Positions 26,045 to 38,467 of a stretch of 64,000 nt of DNA are shown here, in pieces; the first letter of the stretch is position 1; every line of letters starts with the position of its first letter. The notes under the pieces are model-generated. The model was not told where the DNA came from and searched no databases. It worked only from the letters and a program-made list of their open reading frames with translations. The stretch comes from Anseranas semipalmata. Its lineage: Eukaryota > Chordata > Aves > Anseriformes > Anseranatidae. A program made the position numbers and the translations under genes. The DNA is taken from assembly GCA_013399115.1 (NCBI GenBank), contig VXAA01005188.1, positions 361,468-425,467 of the forward strand, read 5' to 3'.

Positions 26045-26819
26045 TCAATGTAAAATTCTAGTGCAAACAACAGTTTAAAATTAATTACACTGGCTGAGTC
26101 TCTGGCTTTAAATCATACAAGTAATTTCACCAGTGCTACTAGAGCAGGCATTCCTGCCAGACCTCACTGTGAGCTTACTCACCTATATCATTTGAAGTAA
26201 TTCTTTTGAAGTCTTATTTATGGGTGCATGAGAAGCACGATGCCATACAGCCTCATGCTGGGCATGCTGTCATTAAGCTCCGAATGGCAGCAAATGTAAT
26301 TTAACTTCTCTGAACAGCATCATTTGGAATAGGCCCAGGAAAACCTAGTATAAAACTAATTTCTAGCAGCATCAGATATGTAAGTATTTACAGAGGTCTT
26401 TGTAAACACACTGCAATTAAAAGCATTTAATAGAGAGCAAACCCATTTTACCATATGGCAAATCATCTTCAGTTAAGGCAAGAGAGCCTTCGTGTCTGAC
26501 AAAGAGGGCAAGGGAGACACACTGTAAATTCCAAACACCTGACAGAGAAGGGGCCCCCAGAATAGCTTATATAGCTTGGAATTACAATAACAATGTAGAC
26601 AAAGTAGCTCCAGGCCTCAAATCTTTGCCATGGGATACAAAGACACCTGTAAAAATCCCTGTGTAGGACCAACATATCTGACATGAAAAATAATTGCTTC
26701 AAGCAGCGGGAAGAATGAGTTGCAGCATTATCCCAGAACATCACAGCCTGCTAGAGCTCCTGAGAACTGCATCACGAGATTAATCTCCAATTAATCAGGG
26801 AGGTATTGCCAAGAGTGAC

Positions 26820-26905
26820 ACATGGTACAGTTCAACCCTGGAACTCCCTGCAGCAAGAATTCAGATGGTGACCTCAACAAGATTCAAGTGGGGACTGATA
26901 ACGCG
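26820..26905 (+). mobile_element. Ancient CR1/L3-type LINE fragment (3' coding end)
   Basis: The sequence around 26838-26900 aligns by eye with the C-terminal end of amniote CR1/L3 elements: a TGGAACTCCCTG word (Trp-Asn-Ser-Leu, matching the conserved WNxLP) is followed, after a frame change, by a segment reading like LNKIQ(V/W)G, where intact elements have an FK-rich stretch. In-frame stops and at least one frameshift show long decay. The boundaries are approximate and the fragment may extend upstream towards 26690. This is family resemblance recognised by eye, with no alignment score. Confidence 0.45.
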
Positions 26906-27373
26906 GATGGGGAAAGTAGTATGATACAACAGAGAGAACAACAAGAACCAGTCTCCTTTGCATCAGCAGGTCCTATCTAGTGAAGGAAGAAGGTGCTCCC
27001 ACTTCATGCCACTGCCAGCCTGCTCTAATCAATTTTTTTGCATCAGCACAGAAGCACGTCTGAATGAGCTGTGAGTGAGGCTTGGCACAGTAAAGAAAAT
27101 ACCTCTGGAAGCCCAGTTCAGAGTCTGCAGTGATCCTGGTGAACAAAGGCAGCTGTACAGTCCCTTTTTTTTACCTAGCTTTTACAGGAAGTCAGATACT
27201 GGAGTTCTCAAACAGCTCAGAAACACCCGAGTAGTCTTCAGTGGGTTAAATGCTTTCATAACAGGTCAAAGTTGAGTGACATTTTTAAGCTTAGGTTTGT
27301 CCTAAGTGAGCCAATATGCAGAACTAACGAGATCATAATTTTTTCCTCCAGTTAACGTGCTGGGTGGAGGACT

Positions 27374-27392
27374 GGGAGGGCAGAGGGAGGGG
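27374..27392 (+). other. Canonical G-quadruplex motif
   Basis: Four G runs (27374-27376, 27378-27380, 27385-27387, 27389-27392) are separated by loops of 1, 4 and 1 bases, satisfying the G3+N1-7 rule with very short loops. A fifth GGG lies at 27362-27364. Short loops predict a stable plus-strand quadruplex. No promoter or gene is evident alongside. Confidence 0.85.
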
Positions 27393-28639
27393 ATGCAGGA
27401 AGATAAGAGGCTGCCCAAACTCGTGAACTTGATTAAACTACTTTAATCCACAACAAAGAATAAGACCCATAACAGCAGAGACATTATTCACTGGGAGATG
27501 ATACTTGCACAGAGGATGGCTTCACTGCTCTGCCTGCCCAGCATTCAGAGTAGCTTAGCCCTTGTAAAGTCCTGGGAAGAAACTAAAACACAAGTTTAAC
27601 AAGAAAGCTACAGGTTTTTTTTTTTTGTTTGTTTTTACAAATTAAAAACAAATTGTCTTTAAAAAAAGTTCAGTACAGTAATGTGCTCCTGTCACAACCC
27701 AACAACTGTAATTTTCTTCATATATCATCTTCTTAAAACCACAGGGATAATCTAAAAACAGCTGTAACTGCATCAAGTCTGACAAGTTATGCATGTATGC
27801 ATTGACTGAATTGCTACTCCTACTAGCTACTACAAATACGAAATACAGAAAGCACCACCCTGCATTAAAGCAACAATCCTATACCTTGTCTCTAACAGCA
27901 GATACCATGCATCAACAGATACAGAGGAAGACTGAAGAAACAGCAGATAGATATGGAAAAAAAAATATTCACAGAGCAATCCTTCAACTTACTGTATCAG
28001 GCATAGTCATCCCATACACTGAAGCATGAGATCATCTCTTCCAAAATTCGTAATCCTTACAACTCACTGGTTAGAAAATGCCAATCAGATTAATCTCAAA
28101 TGAAAGTATTGTATCTACCACAATTAAATCTCTACATATGAAATTGTTTATTATGAAAATGTTTTCCAGGCTTAGGGACAGCCAAGGTAACGCATCACAA
28201 GGAAGCTGGAATTCCCAGACAGCCCGAACTGGATACAGAGATCTGTAAGACTGATCATGACAATTGCTTTTCTGAATCTCCTTCAGCAGATGTATAAAAC
28301 CTCATGTTTCTTGCATTTCCTTACTTATTTCTTATTTACCTTTCACAGTTCAGGACAAAGAGCATTATACAGCACCCCCTTTATTTGCTTCTCCTTTCCC
28401 CCTGTTCATGTTGCTTTGAGCTTCTTTCTACAACAAGGTTTGTGAGCCTCAAATTCACAATAAAGACAGTGGAAGGACAGTCCACTACTTGGCATACAAC
28501 CCTGGGGCATGGGAATCTCAGATCAATCCCTGACTCTTTCATAACTTCTGGTAAATCGGATACAGCAAGATTCTCAAAATCTAAGTTCCAGTCTCTGTGC
28601 CTGAGCTCCTCCTTTACTTTTTAAAACACAGATAACAGC

Positions 28640-28661
28640 TTTTTTTTTTTTTTTTTTTTTT
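28640..28661 (-). repeat. T22 homopolymer
   Basis: Twenty-two consecutive thymines. It might be the poly-A tail of an unrecognised minus-strand retroposed sequence lying to its left, but no such body was identified. Confidence 0.95.
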
Positions 28662-29051
28662 GTAGTGGGGTTGGTTTCCGCAAGGTGCTCAGCCTTAGTA
28701 CTAGCAGTAAAGCACTTAAGAGACCAAGCTAAGGCAGTAAGACGTTCCAGAGAGTAAAGCTAGAATATATATATACTGCTAGTTGATGAATGATATTTGT
28801 TAGTCTTCATCCCCCGTCACCCAACACGTATGGTTTCACATTCCCCACATTGACCCAAATCTTACCTTAAACATAGCTTTCCCCTGATAATGCCTAAATT
28901 CTTACATTGCACACCTACAAATCATTTATGTGCTTTGTGCTGTGCACCACTGACTATTAAGGATTGAAATGAGACCAACCTTTTTCTCTGGTACCCTTAG
29001 TTTTGAATCACAAACTCCCAGCATGCTATCACAACTGAAATGAGCTAGTCC

Positions 29052-29093
29052 TTAATTAAACAGAGGTTGAAGCTCATTCTTTAATTAAACAGA
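29052..29093 (+). repeat. Short 29-bp-period duplication
   Basis: TTAATTAAACAGA occurs at 29052-29064 and again at 29081-29093. It is a small local duplication containing TAATTA homeodomain-type cores. Confidence 0.8.
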
Positions 29094-29517
29094 TGTAAGT
29101 GCCTGATCATTCAACTATTCCGAGCATACACTGCATATCATTTAATCTCGCCACCCACATGATGAAGGCACGGTTTTCCTAAGACTTTGCTCTGATCAAA
29201 CTGTTTCAAATAAGCCAGCCTATGCTTTTAACAGAAGATTTTCTCTTACATCTGGGTAAGCAGGTGAAAAAAGAGGGAATGTGAATTTACTGAGAGCTGT
29301 TTTCAGTGAAGTATGTGTGAAATGAGAATCTCTGTAAGGAGCAGGAAATAGCCTTGCAGTGCACCCACACCTCTTGCTTTTTCTCGCATACAGAGACCAT
29401 TCAAGAGGCTACACTATGAAAGGCTTTATAACACCATGCATGCCTCTCAAACACGCCCGTAATCTACAGGATACCAAGGAGATCCTTGTTTGGGCAAAGG
29501 GGGTAATTTTACTCAGA

Positions 29518-29557
29518 AGAAAACCTTACTTTAAATCTTTACTTTAAGAAAACCTTA
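29518..29557 (+). repeat. Short direct repeat
   Basis: AGAAAACCTTA at 29518-29528 recurs at 29547-29557, with CTTTA words between. It is a minor local duplication with no evident function. Confidence 0.8.
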
Positions 29558-32059
29558 GCTATATGTTCATATTTATATATGAATAGCGGCAAATAAATGT
29601 GTGAGGATGCGGCCCAGTTTGTTAATAACTTTAGATTATGGGACATGAATGTGGGGAGGAGAGAGGCCAGTATTTTCCCATCTAGCTTTAGATATCTAAC
29701 CAGGGTAGCAGAATTAGGAACACAGATTTCCCCAGAGTCTGCAATTCACAGATCTACATGATGAACCTACCTGCCATGCTAGACAGACTCCTACATGTTC
29801 AAAGCAAGATGCCTGACAGGAGAGGAGGCACATACTTTTGTATACGTACTTCTTGTGTGGCAGCCTTAAGACAGTTACTTCTTAGAGCAGAAGAGTTTAC
29901 CAGAAAGGATTTTCTGCTTTAAGGGGAGATGGGGGGAAGGAAGGGGGAACTAATAGGTTAGGCAGTTGGCTTTCTACCCACACCTGACAGACCCAATTGC
30001 TTACTAGCAGGGCAGGGGGAAAGAGACTCGCAAATTTCTGCAGATTCTTCGAACCATCTGGCAAAAATGGGATGGATCCCAGCTTGGATTAAGAAACTTG
30101 AACTAAGAGTCAGAGTTACAATATTTAGCAGTGAAAGGAGCTTACAACACGGACAGAGAAGCTGTAGGTGCACTTCCATGTTTGGTAGTACAGTCACCAT
30201 GAAAGGACTCCGCAAATTCTGCCTCCAACCTCTTGTTTCCATCCCATGTGCCAGTGGCCACTGTCCTCCTACACTGCCCTGGGGCACACACTGAAGGTGT
30301 CAGCGTGCCGGAAGAAGTAGCCCCTTGTCTCCCTCATCCAGTGGTTTCAATGTAAGACCTGTGTTGCCAGCTACAATACCCCAGCATAAGAGTTTGACAG
30401 ATGGATGAGAAAAAGGTTTGGCTGAAAATAACTCCCCCATTCAAAAAGAGCAAGGTCCCTGACCTTTTCTACAGAAATGCCTATACCAGTAAGAACCAGT
30501 TTTGGATTGGCTTCCTGTTTTTATAAGATACATCCGTGAAGACTTAAGAATGCACATCAAATTGTGGACTCACTTTGTCCATTCCACTGCTTATAAGCTG
30601 TGGCTACACAATTTAAGAAATATAATCACTATTTTTAAACAGTAGTTAATTTCAAGTGCTTTAAAAGAAAAGTGAACAGTCTAGGTCATTCCTGCAGTGT
30701 GGTTCCAAGGACAGAGGTGATCGTAGCCTCTCCATCATAAGAGGAACAAGAGGCAAGAGTAGGAGAGCAAATGCCTCTCAGATAAGCTTTGCCAGAGGAC
30801 CGGTAATGCAAAAGTGCCTGTGCTACCACAGACTAAAACCTGAAGACTTCGGTACGTGGAACTGGAGAAACTTGTTAAAGTTCTTAAAATGAGATAAACA
30901 TGGAGATGGTTTGCTGTTCTCATGCAGTGGAGGTTGGATCACACATTTTCAAGGTGATAGAAGTCCCTTACTTAGCAAGTATCAAGCTTACGTAGCCTAA
31001 TGTACAGCCTTGATGGTGCTTAGACGATCAAGTAACTTGCTGAGACGCAAGTAAAACACACAATCCTACGTAGGAGAGAATACGCAAGGATTAATCACAT
31101 CAGGAAGAACTGGGGCCCTTTACGCTTTTATTGCCCAGCTAACCAGTTCAGGCTTTTGCCCTTATGTCTATATATTGTCTAAACTTTTATGGATACCTAG
31201 CAGTGAAGCTGATGACTGAAAAAGCCCAAGACATTTGCAGCAATTAGTCTTCTGAAGCTGTACATCAGATGGGAAACAAAAAACCAGGAACTGTTACAAA
31301 GTGGAAAAGCAGAGACATTTAGAGATGAATTGTTCTAGCTCAGGTTTTCTGTTCTTCATGACAGCAAGGACTCATGACTTGCTGGCATAAGTCTCTCCAT
31401 AACGGTCCGAATTTTTTTTGAATAGGTTTCAAAGTCAATACCACAATGCAATGATAGTGTTTTTCCCCCATATGTATAGCCTTTATAGGGAAAAACATAC
31501 CAGTTAAGAATTCTTCCATGATGGTAAATTTACTGTGTTTTTGTTGTTTTATTTGGAAACTGTAAAGTAAAAAGAAAAGCAGAACTTTAAACTTCACATC
31601 AGCCAGGGCTAGCAAATTGCCTTGTGCTTGCCGGTAACGTTACAAAGAGACAGCATTCCTGTTGTTAAACTCGATGATCAGCAGCATTGCAAAGGAACAT
31701 GCAATAACCAGTGAACTTTCCACAAAGACAGTTTCCTTCCCATAGATCTCCATACATAACCTTTACTGGTCTCAGTAGGATCATTACATCCATTAGACTG
31801 TGGACTCAGCACTGCTTTCGCTCTTAAGTTAATACAACCGAGACTTTTTTTTTTTTTAAACTTTCCTATTGGGAAGTAGCATGTGCAATTTTAGTGATTT
31901 CTTAGATCATTCCATAAGTAAATCAAATATTCTTTCAAGCCTAGTTATCAAAATTGTGTCCTTTGATACTACATCCTCCATCAAACTGCAGTAATCCAGA
32001 TCAACACATTTTAAACCTCTGCTATCTCTCCTAATATCATTCTAGCAGATAGAGTAATT

Positions 32060-33480
32060 AAATTTGTACTTTTTTTTTTATAAGTCGTACTCAATAAATC
32101 TGAATAAATTAACAACGCATTACTAAGGCTGCTACATTAAATTTGCATAGTGCATTTAATGAATATGCAACTGCAAGTGAAAAGGTCTGCTACTGTGAAC
32201 CTTCCACATTAGCATAACTACTTCCAGCATGTTTCTTAAATAATGCACTCATTTGCACATCACTGACTTGGCTAATTCTGACTTCAGTCAGGGTAGCCTT
32301 GTAATTAAGACTCTTGCTTTAATTTTTAATGAAGTTTATGTTACATCAATCCTGACAGTAATGAGGGGACATGGAAACAAAAAGGCTGCTAATAATTAAA
32401 TTCACAAACCAGTTTGAGGGATAATAATTCCTGAGGAGAAATTACATGACTAATTATTAATTAAATATTCATACTATTGCAGGGCCATCTCCCTTAACTG
32501 CTCTTCTTGTTGGTAATAATGCTGAGATGTAGATGCCTTCTTGCAACCATTCCGATTTTAAGGTCTTTGGTTAATTTTAGTGCACCATTAATCAATATGA
32601 CACAAAAAATAAAATTGTTTTAATTGGTATCATTTTATTGTTTCTAAATATTACTACAGTTGGTTTAGTTGTGTAGAATTAATCTAGTTAGCCGGTGCCC
32701 ATTTTATGGGAACATAAATCCAGTTTATATCCATAAACTTCTAATGGCAGGACAACTTGACCTTTTTTTGTAACATTACTGTTTACAGATAATTACACCA
32801 ACTCTTTAAAAGGTTGTTTAATAGCTTTGCATTCATCATAGTAAAATGAAAAACATGCAATATTATTTAACTCCAGACTATTCTAAGAAGGTCTTCGAGA
32901 CCCTAATTTACCCCTGCTGAAAAGTAAGCAATATTAATTTGTGTGTTTTTAAGAAATCTATGAGAGCTTTTCCTCAAATGCGTACAAACAGATTGAAAGC
33001 GTTTGTGCATGGATCTCTATTAATCTTTTACACAATTTAGATTACATATATAGCAAAAATAATAGCATTGCAATGACAACTTGCACAGAAGAAGATGTCA
33101 GTATGTGGCTTTGTATATGACACAGGTCTTCAAAATGATAGTTTTCCAATCCCTTGTACAAAAATACCATAAATTCACAGAGGAATTAGCCTGATTAATC
33201 CTAATTTATGTCAACATTTATATCAGCCAGAATTCTGCCTACTGAAAGTGTCATAATAAACCTTTAGGACTGCATGTTTATTAAAGCAAGCTCAGTGTTT
33301 GTAGGAAAGTTTAGCAAGAGGAGAGGAATTATTTAAATGAAGCCTATTAGTCACTAAACTCAGTTGCACTGCAAATTTGTTTTAAAATTTATGTTAGTGC
33401 TTTAAAGAGAGAACATTTTGCATAGCACAAAATTGATTCTCAAATTATTAAAAAAGACATAATGCATGTCCTTTTATCCT
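32060..33480. promoter_or_regulatory. Candidate enhancer cluster (conserved non-coding DNA)
   Basis: About 1.4 kb of complex AT-rich DNA is free of recognisable repeats apart from a short T run near 32071, and dense in developmental transcription-factor words. It has an octamer ATTTGCAT at 32141-32148 (POU site), and TAATTA homeodomain cores at 32302-32307, 32393-32398, 32451-32456 and 32458-32463, among many other TAAT cores and ATTTGCA-like words. No open frame of interest lies within it. Highly conserved vertebrate enhancers typically have this texture. Conservation is inferred and was not tested. Confidence 0.4.
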
Positions 33481-34119
33481 GAAGGGGCATTTGGAAATTC
33501 TGAACCAGGGCAAACATTTCATTTTTCTAATAATTCAAACCAGTTGCTTCATCAAAGTGAAACAAGTCCATCACCATACATGGGGCAATGATTCCCTTTA
33601 GCTACCGCTTGTCACATTACTACAATCTGACAGGTTTGTAGGGCATTATTACTAGGTCTGATTTGCACCACTCTATCCCTTTTACTAAATCTTAAAAATC
33701 TTTTTAACTTTTCTTTTTTCTCTACTCTCTTAAACTAACACCTGAAGGCAATTTAAATATACCACTCCATAATGAAATACCACTTTCGTTCTCTCTAGAA
33801 TTAAGATGTCGTTATCAGCCATCTGTTCCTGGTCCTGCTCTCAATTTCTTCCATCAAAGAAATAATTCCAGGCATGAAACACCTCGTTGGAGCAACAATC
33901 ACCTGAAACTGCCGGAGTGCTGCAATGCAAGGGTGGGCCTGGCTTGCAGGGGGCAATTGAAGAAACTTTTTCAGATAACTTGGTGCCATTGCATACAGCA
34001 GGTGCGACCTTATTTCTCTTTTCTTCCCTCCTCCCTGTTTCTAGAAGCAGCATCTCTGCTCTACTTTTGCTGCCTACAGTATAGTATCTGGTATCTAGGA
34101 CAGATGGCATCTGAAGTGC
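33481..34119. other. Intergenic DNA, no gene seen
   Basis: Short open frames on both strands overlap one another over 33800-34130 and none is convincing. No repeat family was recognised. Confidence 0.5.
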
Positions 34120-34790
34120 TCTCAGTTTAAGGGCCAAAGTATGAGTCTAAGGGCCAAAGATACAGGGCCCGTAGTGACACATCTTGCTGAAGTTCAGTGG
34201 ATGCTGAACCAGGATTTGATGCTAGCAGTCGGACAAGCACAACTCCAGCTGTGCTACTCTGCACATCACCAGCAGTACACGCACATGCAGAGTAGCTGTA
34301 ACAACAGAACACAGGCTTTGATTCTTAACCACATTTCCACCAGCTATGCAGAGCTTGGTCTAGTCAGGATTTCAAAAGGGGGGTAAAAAAAAAAAAAAAA
34401 AACCAAAGAGAAAGATCGGAAATACAGGATGTCATTACAGGGCCCGTAGATGACCACCTCAAGTTACCCCCAGTGCAGTGCATGACTGGAGATGTTAGGT
34501 CTCCAATATTCTGACCAGGAATTTTTCAGGCAGGTACATGAGCGCATATCTTGTGTAAGTATAGATGCAAAGTCGGACTCACCTGACTTACAGAACACAT
34601 CAGACCTACTCGTCTGCTCAGACGATCTATACCTAGACAGTAAGATATGGCACCCCCCCGCCGCAGTAGGTATACAGGGCACGTACGGAGCAATGCTTGT
34701 ATCGTGGATCTGAGGCAGCTGACAAACCAGATGTGTGCAGACCTGCTGGATGTCCAGTCCAGGACATCTCCGAACCTAATCTGAATTATA
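34120..34790. other. Unclassified CpG-bearing block with recurring motif
   Basis: A motif of 13-14 bases, TACAGGGC(C/A)CGTA(G), occurs at 34161-34174, 34436-34449 (identical) and 34673-34685 (one change). TAAGGGCCAAAG is also duplicated at 34128-34139 and 34148-34159. The right half (34490-34790) keeps about ten CpGs in otherwise CpG-poor DNA. Open frames exist on both strands but contradict each other. This may be an unrecognised interspersed repeat or a composite of small duplications. Confidence 0.35.
34385..34402 (+). repeat. A18 homopolymer
   Basis: Eighteen consecutive adenines lie between two identical 14-bp motifs (34161-34174 and 34436-34449), a layout loosely like a retroposed insert with poly-A tail. 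However, 33 bases separate the tail from the second motif copy. Confidence 0.95.
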
Positions 34791-35346
34791 CTGTTGTCCT
34801 TGCTGGATAGAAAGATGCCAAAAAAATGGAATGGAGCATCCAAATTCCTTACATTCTACCAGCACAAGTCTTCCAAGAAAGAAAACGGGGTTTATCTGGG
34901 AAAACCTAGCTATATGCCAGCTGTATTAAATAATACCCATCGAATTAAACTAAAACCAAACTTACTCAAAGGTTAACTTCTTGTTTTCTCTCAGATGTGT
35001 TGGCAGTTTATGCATATTTTCACTACCCTTGCTCTCAAAATTACGGTGCCGCAACATACCATTACTTTCCATGCACATGACTCCCTGTTGTCAGTAATGT
35101 TGCCCACATAATGTTTATTTTCAGTTTGGGAAATTTCCTGACAGACCTTTTGGCTATACTGCTATACCCATTTAGTGATTCCAGGTTCCATTCTTCCATG
35201 AAAGCTAGCACGACTGCTGAATTTTATTTGTATGCTCATCTTCAAATGCAAACATCATAAAAAAAGGATAACGGAACGTTAAAAACTACCCCAGAGTTTA
35301 AAGTTATGATAAAATAGAAGAGGTGAGCACATACAGTTCATGTATT
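34791..35346. other. Intergenic DNA, no gene seen
   Basis: Mixed AT-rich sequence leading into an old CR1 remnant. Its last part may include unrecognised 5' CR1 sequence. Confidence 0.5.
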
Positions 35347-36125
35347 AAAAAGGAAGGGCCTGGGAATTACAGACCAGTGAGCTTAGCTTTACTGCTTAAG
35401 AAATACCCCAGCATACAAGCACCAGACGATAACAGACAGTAATGGCTAATACCCATCTGACATGATTTCCAATTCACAAACCATCTTTCTGCAACAGGAT
35501 GAACAGTCTTTTGGATAGAGGAAAGACAGTGGATGTCTCAAGTCTTCACTGTTCAGAGATGATGTAAAAAAGCTTTACCATTCTCTTCAGTGAAATAGAA
35601 AAAAATACCCATTAGAGTGTGAACTCAAAAATGGGTAGAAAACCCAGAGAGCAATTACTAGTGTTCCAGTGTCAAACTGAGTTCTGTATGGTTCTGTCCC
35701 ACATTAATATTGATCAGTAGTTTTACTACTGACCTGAAGGGTGGAAGAGAGTAAGCCTGTAAGTCTGTTACAAGGAGGGAAGGATTATGCATATTTTCAA
35801 GAACAAGAACAGAATCCAAACTAATCTTGCCAGATAAATAACATACAGACTAAATGGAGATAAGCCCAGAGGAAGACAACCAGAGAGAATAGAACATTAG
35901 CAAGGAAGCCACATGAGGGAAAACTGAAGAAACTTGGGCTGTTTGTCCTATAGAAGAAGCTTCTGATACGACAGAAATACAGACTGCTACTAAGGAAATT
36001 ATTTTTCCTCAACATCTATGATGATAGCAAGAAGAAAAAGTAGTAACATACTTTAGCAGGAAAGACTCATTAAATATTAGCATTAGCACAGGAATAGGTT
36101 GTAGCATCTTCATCATCAAGGTGCA
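35347..36125 (+). mobile_element. Ancient, internally deleted CR1 LINE remnant
   Basis: Landmarks of the CR1 reverse-transcriptase ORF appear in the right order on the plus strand. GNYRPVSL is readable at 35362-35385. DRGKTVDV is at 35514-35537, where intact elements continue into the FSKAFD stretch. A decayed counterpart of the catalytic-domain and NDL region lies at about 35690-35750. A (K)LGLFVL segment with an in-frame stop is near 35933-35952, and a WNRL-like end is near 36090. Together they span under 0.8 kb, shorter than the corresponding part of an intact element, so parts are deleted. Frames shift and stops abound. The copy is non-functional and much older than the one at 9083-9387. 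Both boundaries are approximate. Confidence 0.75.
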
Positions 36126-38287
36126 GACAAAAATCACTTTTGTAAAAAATGACTTCTGTATAGCTGATCCTGACTTGGGAGAGAAGACAGACCAGACGAC
36201 CAGCTGTCGAGGTTATTCCAGCCCTCATTCTAGAATTAATTCAGTTTTACGCGTATGCATGTATATCGCATGTACAAAAGAATCAGTGCGACTAAATAAC
36301 TTAGTTCAGACCCAAGGCCAGATTTTGGGACTCAGAAGAATTACGCTTGAATGATGCTCTTTGCTCTTTGAGAAGAATAAGTTATAGGTGCAGAGTAGAA
36401 GAATGGAGGCCATCCCCATTAGCCCTGGAAGCAAAAAGGATGCGAACTGGCATTGAAGGAAGTGACTGAGGTGGCTAGGAAGTGAAAGTTTCCTTGTGAA
36501 CAGGAAACAGAGAGCTAAGGATTGCCTATTTCTCCACTCCTCCTTTCTTACTGTGCTGTTTCCCCTCAGAAAGTGCATCTTTTATTGAGTTGAACAGAAA
36601 GAAGCAGAATTCCAAGAGGCTTTGCTCCCACACTCCTGAAGCTCAGGCCTAGGCCTCCGTGGCTCAGTCCTCCCTCTGGCAGAGGGCATTACTGTGCAGG
36701 CAGAGACGCATCTTTAGAAGTAGTCTTGAACCGGGCAGTGTAGCTCACATTTCCAAGCCTTGGAGCCTGGCCTCTTTGCCAGGCTCTCTATTGTTGAGTT
36801 ACCAGTTTGGTTTTTTTCTCCTCCCCACCAGAGGGAATAATATAACATCTGTGCATCATTTGACTGGAAAAGATTTGAGCCACATCAGAAAAGCCCTGAG
36901 CCAACTCCTGACAACGTGTATTTTAGTTCTTACTTTGGTCTACCTGTGGTTAAAGCAGTGAGGGGTGAACTAAACTCAATTGCTTGGCACTGGTATGCAA
37001 AATGCATCAACAAATACAGCTGGGTCCACATGGCACTTTGGATCTACATTTTGAGCTTGGAATTGCAATTATTCAAACTAATAAAAGGGGAGAAAAGTGT
37101 CATTTCTATTTTGGGACTATTGTACAAATTTCAAAGTATATGCTCTCTCCTGATAGGAACAAAACACATTTTCATATATTCCTAAGAAATGGTTGTTTTT
37201 AGAATGCCCTTTTGGCTCAAAATGTTTTGCTTAAATAATCTAAAAAGGAATATTTCAACTGACACTTCCCTCTACAGCTTATATTTTGTTTACATGAGAA
37301 CAAATATTTCAAGATAAGAAAATTGTAATATTCCATTGGGACATTTTTATTTTTATTTTTTTAATTAGAACCCTTTTCCCCCAAGCATACCTTCATTAAA
37401 AATAACACAAGTTTAGAGAAAACATTTAAGCTTACACAAAAATATTTTTCAACAAATCGAACATTTACCAGAAGTTTTCTATTCCCCTACACTGAGATCA
37501 GTAATACTCTATTTTGCACAAAAAATACTGTAACTATATCTTTTTAATTGCATAATGAATTCACACTTAGATGTGAAGCCATGACAGGTCCTCCCAGCTT
37601 GGGAAGACAGTGGCCTGATCCTGTCTGAAAAACAAGAACAAGAATCAAGACAGCAGATATGATCCTCTAAAAATCTCCTTGGCAAGCAAATACTCGTTTT
37701 ACCAGCTGTCTTTATGCACAGATCTGCCTAGCTTTCATAGAAGTCATTAAATATAGATGCCTACTAGCACTGAGGTGCACAACTGAGGTGTTACCAGTAG
37801 TCAGAAAAACAAACTGAAGAGTGACAGAATGGGATGATCACATTATTGTAAATCTGACAAAAGAAACGGCACATTACAGAAAATCAGCACCCAAATAATG
37901 CCACTCAGCTATAATAACTTCAGCAATCAGTCCCTTCAAACACCACCGTTCCGTGCAATAATTCCATGTTAAAAAACTTTTTATATGTTCATTTTTCAGC
38001 AGCTGCCATGTCAGTTAAGCTTTATTGGTGCTCACTCCTGCAAGCTGTCAATAATTCCTAGTAATAGCATCAGGCACTTTGCTACCAATCAGCAGTTACA
38101 GCATTCTGGCCAACCTGGAAGCAAGGGCTCCAAGTCAGTGAGCCCAAGAGTGCCTGGAACAAGAAATCAATTTTAATCTGAGGGTCCCCTAATACACTTC
38201 CCTTCTAAAGCTTCTCAATTTTGATAGTGCCATAAAAAGCATGAGAGGACACAAGGGAACAGCCATAGCTCAAGACTTATGCACAGC

Positions 38288-38313
38288 TTTTTTTTTTTTT
38301 TTTTTTTTTTTTT
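38288..38313 (-). repeat. T26 homopolymer, longest in the window
   Basis: Twenty-six consecutive thymines, equivalent to a minus-strand poly-A. No retroposed gene body was recognised to its left. Length this great is unlikely to be stable. Confidence 0.95.
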
Positions 38314-38445
38314 AGGAACGAACAGACTCAAATTTAACACAGGCACAAAATAGTCTGAAAACCTGCAAAGGCTTTTTAAACACTCTACTCAATATCATTT
38401 CATAGCTAAAAAATTACTGTGACCTATCAATTCCTAATTCCATGC

Positions 38446-38467
38446 AATGCCTAAATAATGCCTAAAT
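38446..38467 (+). repeat. Perfect 11-bp tandem duplication
   Basis: AATGCCTAAAT is present twice head to tail (38446-38456 and 38457-38467). Confidence 0.95.

Larger units (their letters stand above)
21625..26819. other. Intergenic DNA, no gene supported
   Basis: The largest open frame, 24583-25050 (plus, 155 codons), is overlapped by a 120-codon frame on the same strand and a minus-strand frame, and lacks recognisable content. Homopolymers are annotated separately. I see no other structure. Confidence 0.55.
26906..32059. other. Intergenic DNA, no gene seen
   Basis: Open frames are short and unsupported. Notable points are annotated separately: a G-quadruplex motif, a long T run and two small 29-bp-period duplications. 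The 31.9-32.06 kb part grades into the enhancer-like block that follows. Confidence 0.55.
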
